A DNA stretch of 64,000 bases from Cadophora sp. MPI-SDFR-AT-0126 (taxonomy: Eukaryota; Ascomycota; Leotiomycetes; Helotiales; Ploettnerulaceae). The notes beneath the pieces are model-generated. The model did no database searches. It was not told the origin of the DNA and saw nothing but the letters and a program-made list of their open reading frames with translations. This document shows, one piece after another, positions 11,695 to 22,280 of this stretch. Made by a program: the position numbers and the translations under genes. The stretch lies in assembly GCA_020747065.1 (NCBI GenBank), contig JAGMVK010000007.1:1860001-1924000 (forward strand). The letters are read 5' to 3'. Numbering within the stretch: position 1 is the first letter of the stretch; each line of letters starts with the position of its first letter.

Positions 11695-12600
11695 ATGAAG
11701 AGCATCATACTCATCACTAAATCTACGCTCTTTGCCATCGCACTCCTCATCACAGATTTCGTCCTCGCACTACCTACCATCGAGACCGGTCCAACTCAAG
11801 GCCTTGATGTTCCTGAAGGATATGTACTCGGTCAACTTCACATTACTGGAGAGATCAACGGCGTCACTATCAACCACACTGGATCTGTCCAGGTCAGTAT
11901 GCTTCCATATCATTCCTTCGCAATGCTCACGAGTCGGAAACTCGAGATAACTCCCAGGAGGAAAGATGTTATATTCTCAGTATTTGGACCTCAAAGCAGA
12001 ACAGCGGTAACTGGAGGAATAGGAAGTCTTCGCACAACTCGATGCGGAGGATAACAACTTTAAGCTTGCCGATTTAGCTGATATCCAGAGACGGACTCCT
12101 GCTATCGACTCCCAACAGTTCGAAAAGGTGAGCAAAGTAGCTTCGGCTTGCTTCAATGACTCGTTGAGAGACGCTAAATTGTGTTCCAGAGGTACGCGAC
12201 AGATCTACACTGTCTCCCAGTGCCCGGCCAAAATTGGCACGGCGCTGACTCGGTAGCGATTTCCGAGGGTATCGCTTTCCTAAGGGAAGGCTGGAAGACG
12301 TGCAATGTTGGACCTCACAGCTGTGTGCGAGTCAGCTGTTCGTGGGACGCCGCTATCTCTGTTTGCAACAACGTAAGTGTGATAATTCGAAGACGTAGGA
12401 AGGAGGAACAAGAAGAGAGACTGACGATTGCTCAGCAAGATAAAGAGATCCGACCTTCATGCGATCTCATTGCCAACTTTGCGAAAACGATGTCAGACAA
12501 ATGTCTCGTTCATCGCGGGCCGTTCCAGCACAATGTTATTGGAGGACAATATTGGGACATTGAGAATTGGAATGTTAACATATACAATGCTCGCTGTTGA
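11695..12600 (+). CDS. Small secreted cysteine-rich protein, effector-like
   Basis: Four exons (11695-11892, 12023-12127, 12190-12372, 12436-12600) give 216 aa. All three introns are phase 0. Residues 1 to about 26 form a hydrophobic signal peptide. A short, perhaps proteolytically removed stretch ending in a dibasic IQRRTP follows. The C-terminal domain starts at RYATDLHC and has eight cysteines, consistent with four disulfides, plus the segments CVRVSCSWDAAISVCNN and DKCLVHRGPFQHNVIGG. Small secreted fungal proteins with an R-V-S-C-S-x3-A-I-x2-C-N core are, from memory, common in plant-associated ascomycetes, but their biochemical role is generally not known. The protein probably acts outside the cell. 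A host-directed role is inference from size, secretion and cysteine content only. Confidence 0.82.
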
Positions 12601-14891
12601 AGCGTGGATTGCGTGGATGTGGTCTTGACAGTCTGGCATATATGCGTGAAGTTTGGATCGCTGGTATTTGGCGTATGTGATGGTACTAGAGCAAGCGAAT
12701 AAATGCAAGTTCTGTTCTTCCATCCATAGAATAGCCTTTCGAAGTCTATGACATTTACCGGACCTTTCCTTGGAAACAGAGGCTCTGAAAATCGTGCCGA
12801 CGACCGTGAGAATGCGCCACGTGATATCAAAATATCACATGGCGCATATGCCAAGACCGTACTTCTATTAGGAGGCTGGCAACAGAGACAGGTAGGCGAA
12901 ACTGATAGAGAATGTGGTAAAACACTCCTTGCTGAAGAAGAAAGAGCATGGTTGGTCTGCTGGCCTTGCCCATTTTGCATATGGGCCGGTGCCAGCGTTA
13001 CTATGCGTGATTGACAGTGTTGCCAACAGTGCGACTTGAAAAACTAAATGAAGGCCACAGCGATAGGATAGTGTTCTTCTTCAGCCAGGCATCTCGATGC
13101 CATTACTTTGGCCCAGACAATGCTGAAGAATGGTACGAGTGAGAGATACCGCACAGGACAAAGTGCACAACACGAAGGAGCGCATGCCGCAATTTGGGGA
13201 TGATAGCAAAATACTTCAATCCTGCGAGCCGCCACAGTGGAAAAAAAGGACAATTGTTCTTGATAACCGACCCTGAGTAAGTCCGAGTTGTTGTCCTAGA
13301 ATTTCACCTTGAATGCTCGAGGGAATCGCCTTAATCGTGAATCCTCGGTTCCAAGAATGGGCTGAGTTGGCGAGTTCTTGGGATCTTGTGCTGAAAGCTT
13401 CGTAGCAATCGTTGGCTCGGCTCGAGATGGGTATTTTCCAGATCACGACGATATTCAAAGTCGACTAAATCCGGAATCTCGAATTTGAGTAACTTACCCT
13501 GCGAATCTCGCTCGCGCCGACGGTAGATGTTTGCGAGGTCGCCAACTGCTCCTTCTCGTATGATTTGTAGCTACTCGTGTGATGAATCAGCCGCCTGGGG
13601 CGAACTTGCCAGCTGATGGGAAACTAGAGTTAACCTTAAAATGCAGACAGTTTGGCCTCATGCTGACGTGGGGTGGTGTAGCATTAGCCGCTTCTGGAGT
13701 GTCTCCGTTGCTGAGGTCAGATGGACAAGTTGAACTCCAGCTTGAAGCTTCAGCACGCGATCATTGTTGATGGTCAAACGAAGAATGGAGTTCTGTGGCC
13801 TCATCGCTCTAAGTCAGAATATTCCTCTGGCGAGCGCAAATGAACCAAAGACAGTTTTTGGTAGAAGTACGAGGTGATATTGGTGGTGCTATCGTTGCAA
13901 AAATGTATGCACTGCCAATATGCGAAACTCGACTACAAATACAGAGACGCCCAGGCAGTTTTCGGATCATACGGGCCTGGAACATCTACGAACTATCGAA
14001 GAGGTTTCCAGCGTGCATATAGACATCGTCAGGAACGGAACGCAATTCGTGGACCAAGATAACGACAATTAATCGCAGCAGTAGATGTGGAAGGTCCTCG
14101 TAGAGAACAAACGGCCATGCCGCCTTGGCGGTCTTTCTGACTTCGATCCTGCAGAAGTGTGGCAGATGTGGCAGATGCAGATAATGAGGCGAGGGCGATG
14201 GGTGGCACACTCGCGATCTGATTTGGAAACGGATGCTTACTTGGAAGGGAAATTCACGATTTGTTCCAAGCCTCCATCCGACTGGGTATTGAATGCAGGC
14301 CTGGAAGAGCGAGTAATGCTCTTTATAAATGATATCGTCCAATTTCCAATTGAGAGTGGAGAAAGATATCGGTACATTTCCGGAGTCTTAGAATTCATAG
14401 GTACCGATTCTGCAAGAATGTCGTGCCTGTTGTGGACTGACTGAGTGACAGGTGGAAAAGATGGAGAAGAGTGAAAAGTCAGATTCATTTCCAAGACCGA
14501 AATCTTGGGCCGAGATGTAGCGGGTTGCGTGTCTAAGATAAGGAACTGTCAAGTCAGGATGTTGCTGTTGGGTTCATGAGGGGAAAGCAATTGTCAAATG
14601 TGGACAGGTCGGTAATGCCGTCCGCGAACTCGAGGAGGATGCGAGGGGGAAGATCTCAAGGATTCGGATTCGGTACATCATAGACAGACCAAGCCTGTTA
14701 TAGTTAGGGACCGCCTCTTTTCACCGCGCTCAGCCATCCAGCCATCCCAAGCCTCTCAAAGTCTTAGACAAGACTGGGTTCAAGCCAGCTCCACGCTTGT
14801 CCCTCTTTGTTATCTAATACCCGGCAGTCGCCAAGCACGCAACACACGCCAGAGAATCCACAACTCAACAAACAAGCTGGGGCGCAAGAGC
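12601..14891. other. Intergenic region without a supported gene
   Basis: About 2.3 kb without a convincing gene. It holds a strong inverted repeat at 12812-12847 (listed separately). The rest shows only short overlapping frames on both strands with no recognisable protein. The last 60 bases are CA-rich and look like the leader of the tentative gene at 14892. Confidence 0.45.
12812..12847. repeat. Near-perfect hairpin-forming inverted repeat
   Basis: The arms 12812-12827 and 12832-12847 are reverse complements over 16 bases with one mismatch, around a CAAA loop. The left arm holds the E-box-like hexamer CACGTG; the right arm has CACATG in its place, so the only difference is a C/T type change. 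It could be a tiny MITE-like remnant, a protein-binding palindrome or chance. No target-site duplication is evident. Confidence 0.6.
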
Positions 14892-15224
14892 ATGGGCATC
14901 GCAATAAGAACATGGGCTCTCACTTGGACAATCTTCACCCCTGCGGCTGTCTTCGCTGTGAGCGCTGATAGGTTCAAAAGGACTCAAACAGGCTTTCTTA
15001 CGTTTTTCTAATCCTTCTAGCGGCTTGGTACGGCCTTGGGTGACGAGGGTGATGGCGGGGACTTGTCATCTTCCACTGCTCAGACTGGTCCAGCGGGACC
15101 TTTGGCGGGATTGGCAGTTGATAAGAGTCTGGGCGCCCAGAGATTTCTGTCTTTTCTTCGTGGAGTGGTCAACTGGTGCAGCACGAAGATAGCCATCCCA
15201 GAATCCGGAATGAGAAGGTGCTAA
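14892..15224 (+). CDS. Tentative two-exon gene for a small protein with signal-like N-terminus
   Basis: An ATG at 14892 opens 22 codons ending at a GTGAGC donor (14957/14958). An acceptor at 15020 follows a good branch-and-tail context (TTTTTCTAATCCTTCTAG), and the frame continues to a stop at 15224, giving about 89 aa. The N-terminus (MGIAIRTWALTWTIFTPAAVFA) is hydrophobic and could be a signal peptide or membrane anchor. The rest is Gly/Ser-rich and has no recognised domain. The 60 bases before the ATG are CA-rich like a fungal leader. I know no family for it; it may be a lineage-specific gene or noncoding. Confidence 0.3.
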
Positions 15225-16069
15225 GACATCGGACGGGCAAGACAGAGAAAAAGCCAGCGAGCGGTGGGCCCACCGTGGAAGACGGAGAGAAGAGCGAACA
15301 GAGAAGAGAGGCAGAAGTGAGAGCGAAAGAGGATGTTGTTAGAAAGGAGGAGATGTATAGAGCCAGTATCATTGTTCAAGCTGGTGGATGATGGATGGAC
15401 AGAGAGATCTGCTTGACCAACATCATAGGGTGTATAAATTTGGTAGTAAACAGAAACTACATTCCAGGCAGATCTGGGTCTGCCTAGACCAGTCCCAACT
15501 CCGTAAGTCCACCAACGTTCTAATACAATACTCCAGAGTACCAAGGGTCGATCCCTCGTACAGTTAGCTAGCTGCGCAGCGCTGCACCTGCACGGAGCTG
15601 CAATCACTACTGTCTGCACCCTCGCCTAACCCCATTCATTGCCCGTTCAGTCCCCGTACCGTACCAGGCCGCAGGACAGGACTTGACAAGGCTGACCGAA
15701 CCCAAGGGTCTCTTCGGCCTTACTTTACTTAAAGATCAGCTCTCCCCCGCCATCTTCGACCTTCTCTCCCCTCAACCCCTTCCACGCATCATCAAATTGA
15801 GCTGGACGTGTTGTTCGCGCGTTCTCTCAAGTCGAAGTCCAGACGTTCAACGCCAACGGATCAATCCGTTTCTACGTCACTAGGTACTTAGCCCTTCACT
15901 CGTCCCCTGACTTCACACCCTCCTACCCAGCTGTACAAGAGCACACTCATCCATGCTTTGAACTCAATTCAAGATTGGAAGCTACTTCATTATATATCAG
16001 CCTCGACTTTGTAAACAGTCAAGCATAATCTAACAGTATCGCAGTTAGTTCTAGTCGCAAACCGCCAAG
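15225..16069. other. Intergenic region with the promoter of the amino acid permease
   Basis: No gene is supported. A GC-rich self-complementary patch (about 15567-15590, GCTAGCTGCGCAGCGCTGC) and a C/T-rich leader stretch (15730-15860) are seen. TATATATC at 15991-15998, 72 bases before the permease start, is a plausible TATA element. Confidence 0.5.
15991..15998 (+). promoter_or_regulatory. TATA-like element of the amino acid permease gene
   Basis: TATATATC sits 72 bases before the start codon at 16070. Base pattern only. Confidence 0.4.
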
Positions 16070-18093
16070 ATGTCGGCAAACGTCAACACATACTCCTCGG
16101 AGGGCTCTCCTGAGCGAAAGTACGAAGAGAAGGCATATGATCCCAATGTCGCAGGTACAGTCGATGAAGACGAGCCGGTCGATCGCAACCACCATCTTCA
16201 CCGTAACCTGAGCTCGCGCCAGATTACCATGATAGCAATTGGAGGTGCCATCGGTACTGGTCTCATTATTGGCACGTGAGTAGCATCGAGACGCTCTCAA
16301 GAACAACACATGTTGACAAAATCTGCAGCGGAAAGGCCCTCAAACAGTCTGGCCCAGCTCCTCTGTTCATCGGCTACACTCTTGTCGGATTCCTCTGCTT
16401 CCTGGTCATGGCTGCGCTCGGAGAGGTATGCAACGTCCCACATAGTTCCGATGAGGTGCATCGGCTGAGAACCCTGCTAATATACGGCTAAAATAGATGG
16501 CCGCCTGGCTCCCACTCCCATCTGGTTTCACTGGATATGCCACTCGCTTTGTTGACCCTGCGCTCGGATTCTGTTTGGGATGGAACTACTGGTTCAAGGT
16601 TCGTAGGAACACTTCCATGTACTCAGCTGCATTGCTTCGGAAAGAGCAATGTATGGAGACAAGGGCATCAACTACTCTTCATCTCAGCCAGCTCTACACT
16701 TTTGATTACCGATAGCTAATTTGTCTCCAGTACATTATTGTCACACCAAACAATTTGACTGCTGCATCGCTCGTCATCCAATACTGGGTTGCGCGTGATG
16801 AGGTCAATCCAGGAGCATTCATCGCCGTCTTCTTGGTGGCAATCGTCATCATCAATTACTTTGGTGTCCGCTTCTTCGGAGAATTTGAGTTCTGGTTATC
16901 TTCGGTCAAAGTCGTTGTCATTTTGGGCTTGATCCTTCTCAGTTTGATCCTTGCCTGCGGTGGAGGTCCTCACGGCGCCACTGGCTTTCAGTACTGGAAA
17001 AACCCAGGAGCTTTCCACGTATACGTGTTGGGTGTGTAAAATCTAGGTCAGCGCGATGAGAGAAAGAGCACTAATGTTATTTCTAGACGGCGCCGCAGGT
17101 CGATTCCTTGCTACCTGGGCGACATTCACCACTGCAGTTTTCGCATACCTGGGAACGGAACTTGTCGGCGTCACTGTCGGAGAGGCGTCAAACCCACGCA
17201 AGGTCATCCCTCGTGCTATCAAGTTGACATTCTACCGAATTCTCCTCTTCTACGTCGTCCTCGTCTTCCTCCTCGGCATGCTCGTCCCATACAACTCTAA
17301 AGCACTCGCTGATGCCATCAAGAACGGAGGTAACACCGCTGCCGCTTCTCCATTCGTCGTCGCCATCAAGCTCGCCGGTATTCCAGTCTTGCCAGGTATC
17401 CTCAACGCCTGTATCATGATCTTCGTCTTCTCCGCTGCCAACTCCGATCTCTACATTGCCTCCCGAACCCTCTTCGGACTTGCTCACGAAGGCAAGGCTC
17501 CTAAGTTCTTCACCCGTACCGATAAACGTGGTGTCCCGATCTACGCTCTGGGACTCTCAGTGGCATTCTGTCTCCTGGCTTTCCTTGGTGTCAACACCGA
17601 TTCCTACAAAGTCTTCGGCTACTTCGTTAACCTCGTCACCATGTTCGGTCTCCTCACCTGGATCTCCATCCTCATCGCACATATTTGCTTCGTCAACGCA
17701 CGCAAGGCCCAAGGTATCCCCGACACCGCACTGGCCTACGTCGCACCACTCGGAAAATGGGGTTCAGTTGGTGCTCTCATTTTCTCGATCCTGATCGCCT
17801 TCTTCAAGGGTTTCGGACTCTTCTGCTGGCGCAGACTAGGTGAGAAGAAATTCGACACCGACACCTTCGTCACGACCTACCTCGGTATCCCACTCTACTT
17901 CATCATGTACTTCGGCTACAAGTTCTGGCACAAGACCAAGATCATCAAGTCTGAGGATGTGGATCTCTACAGCGGAAAAGCCAGGATCGATCGTGAGGAG
18001 CAGGAGTTCCTCGCTGCCGAGTTGGAGAAGAAGGGTGGCCCAGAGACGAAGGCGGAGAAGATCTATCGCTATACTCTTGGATGGGCTTTTTAG
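16070..18093 (+). CDS. Dip5-like amino acid permease (YAT family)
   Basis: Five exons (16070-16275, 16329-16425, 16497-16598, 16731-17031, 17087-18093) give 570 aa, normal for the fungal yeast-amino-acid-transporter family. After a hydrophilic N-terminus comes the family signature HRNLSSRQITMIAIGGAIGT. Twelve or so membrane segments follow, including LGFCLGWNYWFKYIIVTPNN, INYFGVRFFGEFEFWLSSVK and VTVGEASNPRKVIPRAIK, and a charged cytosolic tail (KSEDVDLYSGKARIDREEQE). The mix of INYFGV..FGEFEFW and the DVDL.SGK.RID tail most resembles dicarboxylic amino acid permease Dip5, which brings glutamate and aspartate into the cell. Substrate assignment is by resemblance. The intron before the last exon uses a GTGTGT donor; the phase leaves no other choice. 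Plasma membrane expected. Confidence 0.9.
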
Positions 18094-18763
18094 ATCTTGG
18101 ATTGGATGGGTGCAGGAGATGCTTATACCCTGCGCTGTCGCTACCTATTTTGAATCGCAGCTTTTTTGGAAAAGCATAATGTACGAGACAAGATTTTGAA
18201 TGAAGATATGAATAGAGAAAGCTATTTTGAACGATATTTTTTTCTTCAAATACTGAATTTCTTGTTGTAACGCGGTTTTTCGCATCTGTATCTCCCTGTA
18301 CGTTCGGAGGTGGAGGATAAGTCATTGGATTTCAACATCGAATTCACACGATCCATCCTCCAACCTCTCCCACCTCCAATCAACCTCTTGCCAAGCGCAG
18401 TTCCATCAACCCATACTTCCCCAGGGTCTGAGTTTCCCCTCCCCTCCCCAGCTCCACATCTCACCCCCTCATCCTTCACCAAATTAAAACCTTCATCACG
18501 GCACATGAACCCTGACCCTCAGTCAGAAAAGAAAAATCTCTTCTCTCCACATCAAATTATTATCAAATAAACCCCGCAACTCGCACACTATTACCCCATA
18601 AACCTTGGCGCATTCTCATTCTCGCAAAGTAGCTATTAGTACTATTACCCCATCGCTCCCTCCACAATCCACTCGGTAACGTCATGTCACGATCCCCGCA
18701 TGCCGTACCTTACTAAGGCCAAGCGCGGCAGACCACACATTTAGAGGTTCGGGAAGTGTGTAA

Positions 18764-18806
18764 GTGGCTTGATGGCTTGATGGGATGGCTTGATGGCTTG
18801 ATTGAG
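18764..18806 (+). repeat. TGGCTTGA minisatellite
   Basis: The octamer TGGCTTGA is repeated four times within 43 bases, interrupted once by TGGGA. TGGCTTGA also recurs at about 18873. Simple tandem repeat in noncoding DNA. Confidence 0.75.
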
Positions 18807-20559
18807 TTTTTCTTTAGGTGGCTTTTTTTCAGCAGCGGCTTAAGACGGGGGCTAAATTAGCACAGTAGGTGGTGGCTTGAACTCGCTTGACAAAGTGTTT
18901 ATCTCGACGGATTAGAGTTGATGCATGGTTTGTCAAAGTTTTTCTTTTCATTAAACTTTGCATTGAGATTGAGATGGATGATACGAGGACGAAGGGGCTC
19001 CCCAGGACTCGTTCCTGAGAAAAGCTATACGTAATTACCAGGCTTCAAAAGTATCTGTTCCGGCTTATTTTCGTGGATGCTTGCGTAATTTTTTTTATTG
19101 TTATGTTATGAGAATGGAAGTGGAGTATCGAAGGAGGCTATTATGTATTTGCGTTGTTTGGCTGAACATAGTATGCGTGTGGGGAAATGCTGGGGTCTGG
19201 GGTGTGGAGAGAGTGTGGATTCGAGGTCTGCGTGAAGTGTAGGGAAGTGTGGAGTTCTCACGGCATCGTGGAGAAAGGAAGCGAGAGAAGAGGAAATAGA
19301 AGCGTGTGCGGGGCGAAGCGGAGGGTCATGATTTACAATCTGGGTCATGCCCTGGATGTCGAACGCTGGCGTTTGGTGTAAAACATAAGCGAATGTTGGT
19401 CGATATTTGGAATATGTTGGAGAGACATCGTACAGTTATCTTCACCAACGTCAATGCAAACTGGCGAGAGATTTGGGTCCTGCTGCAGATCGTGCCGCTC
19501 CCTCTGTGACTTAGCACAAAATGCTGCAAGAGACGTGCAGAACATTGCTCGATGTATAAGTCCAGATCTCGATGCCGAGAAGTGGATCTTGGAAAAAATG
19601 TTCTCTGAAATTCGAATTGGAAATATAAGCAGATGATTGAGGACGCGGTACATGCAGCTGATCCCTTTGTGTTCAACCTCATTGAATCTGAAAGCTTAAA
19701 AGGTACCGCGTTCTCGCTCTTGTGACTACCGAGCGGAAGTTGTACAGAAGATCATGGTTCTGTGGAACCATTTCATGAAGAGAGGCAATCCTCGCGGTAG
19801 CTAAAGTCTCTTCCAGCCAGTCCGGAGAAGCTCAAGCTTACCAATTGCAACCTCGTAGGGGAAGACAACTTTCCCATCGACTTTTCTGGTATTGATGAGG
19901 CAGCTACAAGAGTATCGAGGACCCATTTAAGATTCCCCAGACGATGTATGGGCTTTACATGCACAAGAGCTAGCAATAGTCGAGGTAAGTTGTTTGGACT
20001 GAGGTCTCCAGTCGATTGTCTTTATTCGGGTAGCTTGACAAGATTGGTTGACGTTACATATGCCTGCAGAGTTGCACTACATGGAGCCTTGCATTGCATC
20101 TTTCAGAGGCTCATCACAAGCATGCGTGGCAAGATTAAGCGAAAATCTGCAGGATGCTGACCGCAACGGAAGTCCACTTGTTGTCAGCAAAAGATCAACA
20201 AGATATTTTTGGTTCAGAAATATAGTATTTTCATGCGGAATCAATGACCTGGACCTCCGCAGATCTGTGGTTTCTATGTTCGTACGTAATGCTCGAGAGA
20301 ATGGATACTTTGACTGGCTGACGCTCCCCAAGCACACGCCCGCCCCCATCTTTCGAGTCCTCTCCATCTCCATTCCTCATCTACCTCTCTACTCCTCCTC
20401 CCCGCTTTTAGACTGTTACCTGACTTAATTATCACTACTCCAATATCGGTACCGCGCAATTATTTAACCGAAACTAATATTAAATCACTTATTAACCTTA
20501 AGAGTAAGAGATGAAATAATATTTACATTTTGAGGACGAAGGATAAAGATCGTAGGACT

Positions 20560-20620
20560 TAATGTATTCTAAAGGCGAAGGACGAAGGACGAGGGTTGAA
20601 GGGCAGAGAGTAGGGGGTAA
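20560..20620 (+). repeat. Purine-rich GAAGGACGA low-complexity tract
   Basis: A run of GGCGAAGGACGAAGGACGAG-type units on the plus strand follows a weaker GAGGACGAAGGAT copy near 20532. It lies beside an AT-rich stretch. It looks like a slipped simple repeat; no gene is associated. Confidence 0.5.
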
Positions 20621-20841
20621 AGATACCAGAGGAAATTTAGAACTCAAATAAACTTTGACTAACGATTCTAACTTTCTGAGTACTCCCACATGAAAGAACC
20701 CATTATTTGTATATCTACGAGAATTGTATCCAGTAGATATGGTAAATTTTCCTAAGCTATTCACTCCCGATACCAATGACAGAATGCCACATAGGCATGT
20801 GGAGACTATCCATGGTCATGGCAGAAAGAGCCCCTGATCAA

Positions 20842-20888
20842 GCGTCATCCGGAGGTACACAAGCGAGTTGTACCTCCGTACAGGACGC
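20842..20888. repeat. Interrupted stem-loop
   Basis: GGAGGTACA and TGTACCTCC are a perfect 9-base inverted repeat around a loop of about nine bases. An outer GCGTC/GACGC pair can extend the stem after small bulges. No gene or terminator context is visible. Confidence 0.45.
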
Positions 20889-22162
20889 TTCGATGTCCGA
20901 CGCCCAAGAACTACTGTTCATTACCTTTCCAAGGCTCCCATGGTGGCTCAACTACCTGTCGAAACCAAGCCTCATCCCGATGATTATCTTCTGGGATCCG
21001 CACCTGACCTGAGCCCTGTAAGAGTCTGTTGCACACCTCGAGGTTTGGACAAGGCACTCACGATCCGCCAGAACCACACTCCGAACATCCTTCTCCATTA
21101 CAGTCGCATTTTTTCTGATGGTATCTGCCCAGACTCGGTGCAAAAATGAGCCGTTTGGAGAAAGTGATAAGCAAGATTTGGATCCTTTGTCCGGTTAGTT
21201 TGTTTCGATGGACGTGGAGGATGCTGCGTAGAAGAGATCCCGAACTCACCACGTCAACATTATCACCGAGAAGATTGGAATCGCTTTGAATCTGTAACGA
21301 TCCACTAGTTGCAGTTGGTCATCTCTCGAGATTATGTGAGAGATTATCACCAAAGAGCTTTGGTGCTGTCGGAGCCGAGTCAGGCGGTGTACGCAGGGTC
21401 TGTGTAGTCTTAAGGAAATCATGACTTTGGCTCCAATACAATGCGGCTCTGTCGTCCCTCGACCTTTGGTGAATGGACCTCATCTAAATCGAATGCGCGA
21501 ATGTTCAGGTTTATACCTTTGGAAGCGCTCACCATGGAAGTGGTACAACTTCAAATTCCTGCCGAAACGAGATCCTGTCAGGAGGACACTATCGGAACGT
21601 TGCTACCTGCTGTGTAAGTACTGCTGTCATCCCGAATGTTGTCGCTCATTGTCTATTCTCCATGAGATTTGAAGGACATTTTGTACACCACATGAAGCTA
21701 ATCGGATAGCCACAGGAACCCACTTCGGACCCGAAGGAATCTCGAGGTCTGACGCAAGCAGCAAACCGTGACAGACACGCCAAATAAATCATGAAAGAAG
21801 CAGGTTTGCTCACGGAACCAACATCGCATCACCGATACGCCAATTTGACTTCGGAACAAAGGTCTGTTTCAGTTTTGAAAAGCTCTGTCAAAGTTGATGC
21901 TGGCTACAATGATCATTTCCTGACGGTGCTGCCCTCGGAGGTCACTTCATCATTCGTTTCATACCAAGTCTTGCACATAATTATATTAGAGGCTTGATTT
22001 TTTAGTGCTTGTACTTTAGTCTTCGACACAAGCTGCAAATGAAGCAGTTCGCAATCTGGGCATGGAGCCCCCGAGCCAGGTGGCGCCGGCGAAGTCGCGC
22101 TACCAGTATGTTTAACCCTCGCAACATACTCTCTGATACTTCTGTGCGTACTTGGAATCACT

Positions 22163-22280
22163 AGGCACCTTCGAAGATGAATGCGATTTTCAAAGCTCAG
22201 GTGCCTCCTGACCGGGGAAAATCACCGCACATCTTTCGTAAGGTGCCTGGGTGCTTGACATCGCTCCTGGCGAGGCACCT
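22163..22280. repeat. Four AGGCACCT octamers in alternating orientation
   Basis: AGGCACCT occurs at 22163-22170 and 22273-22280; its reverse complement AGGTGCCT occurs at 22199-22206 and 22241-22248. Four exact copies lie in 118 bases, arranged plus, minus, minus, plus. Could be a site cluster or part of an imperfect inverted repeat. Confidence 0.5.

Noticed and set aside
20776..21149. Frames suggesting a gene fragment beside the 20842 hairpin
   Set aside because: All three plus frames are short and show no domain; no splice model improves them.
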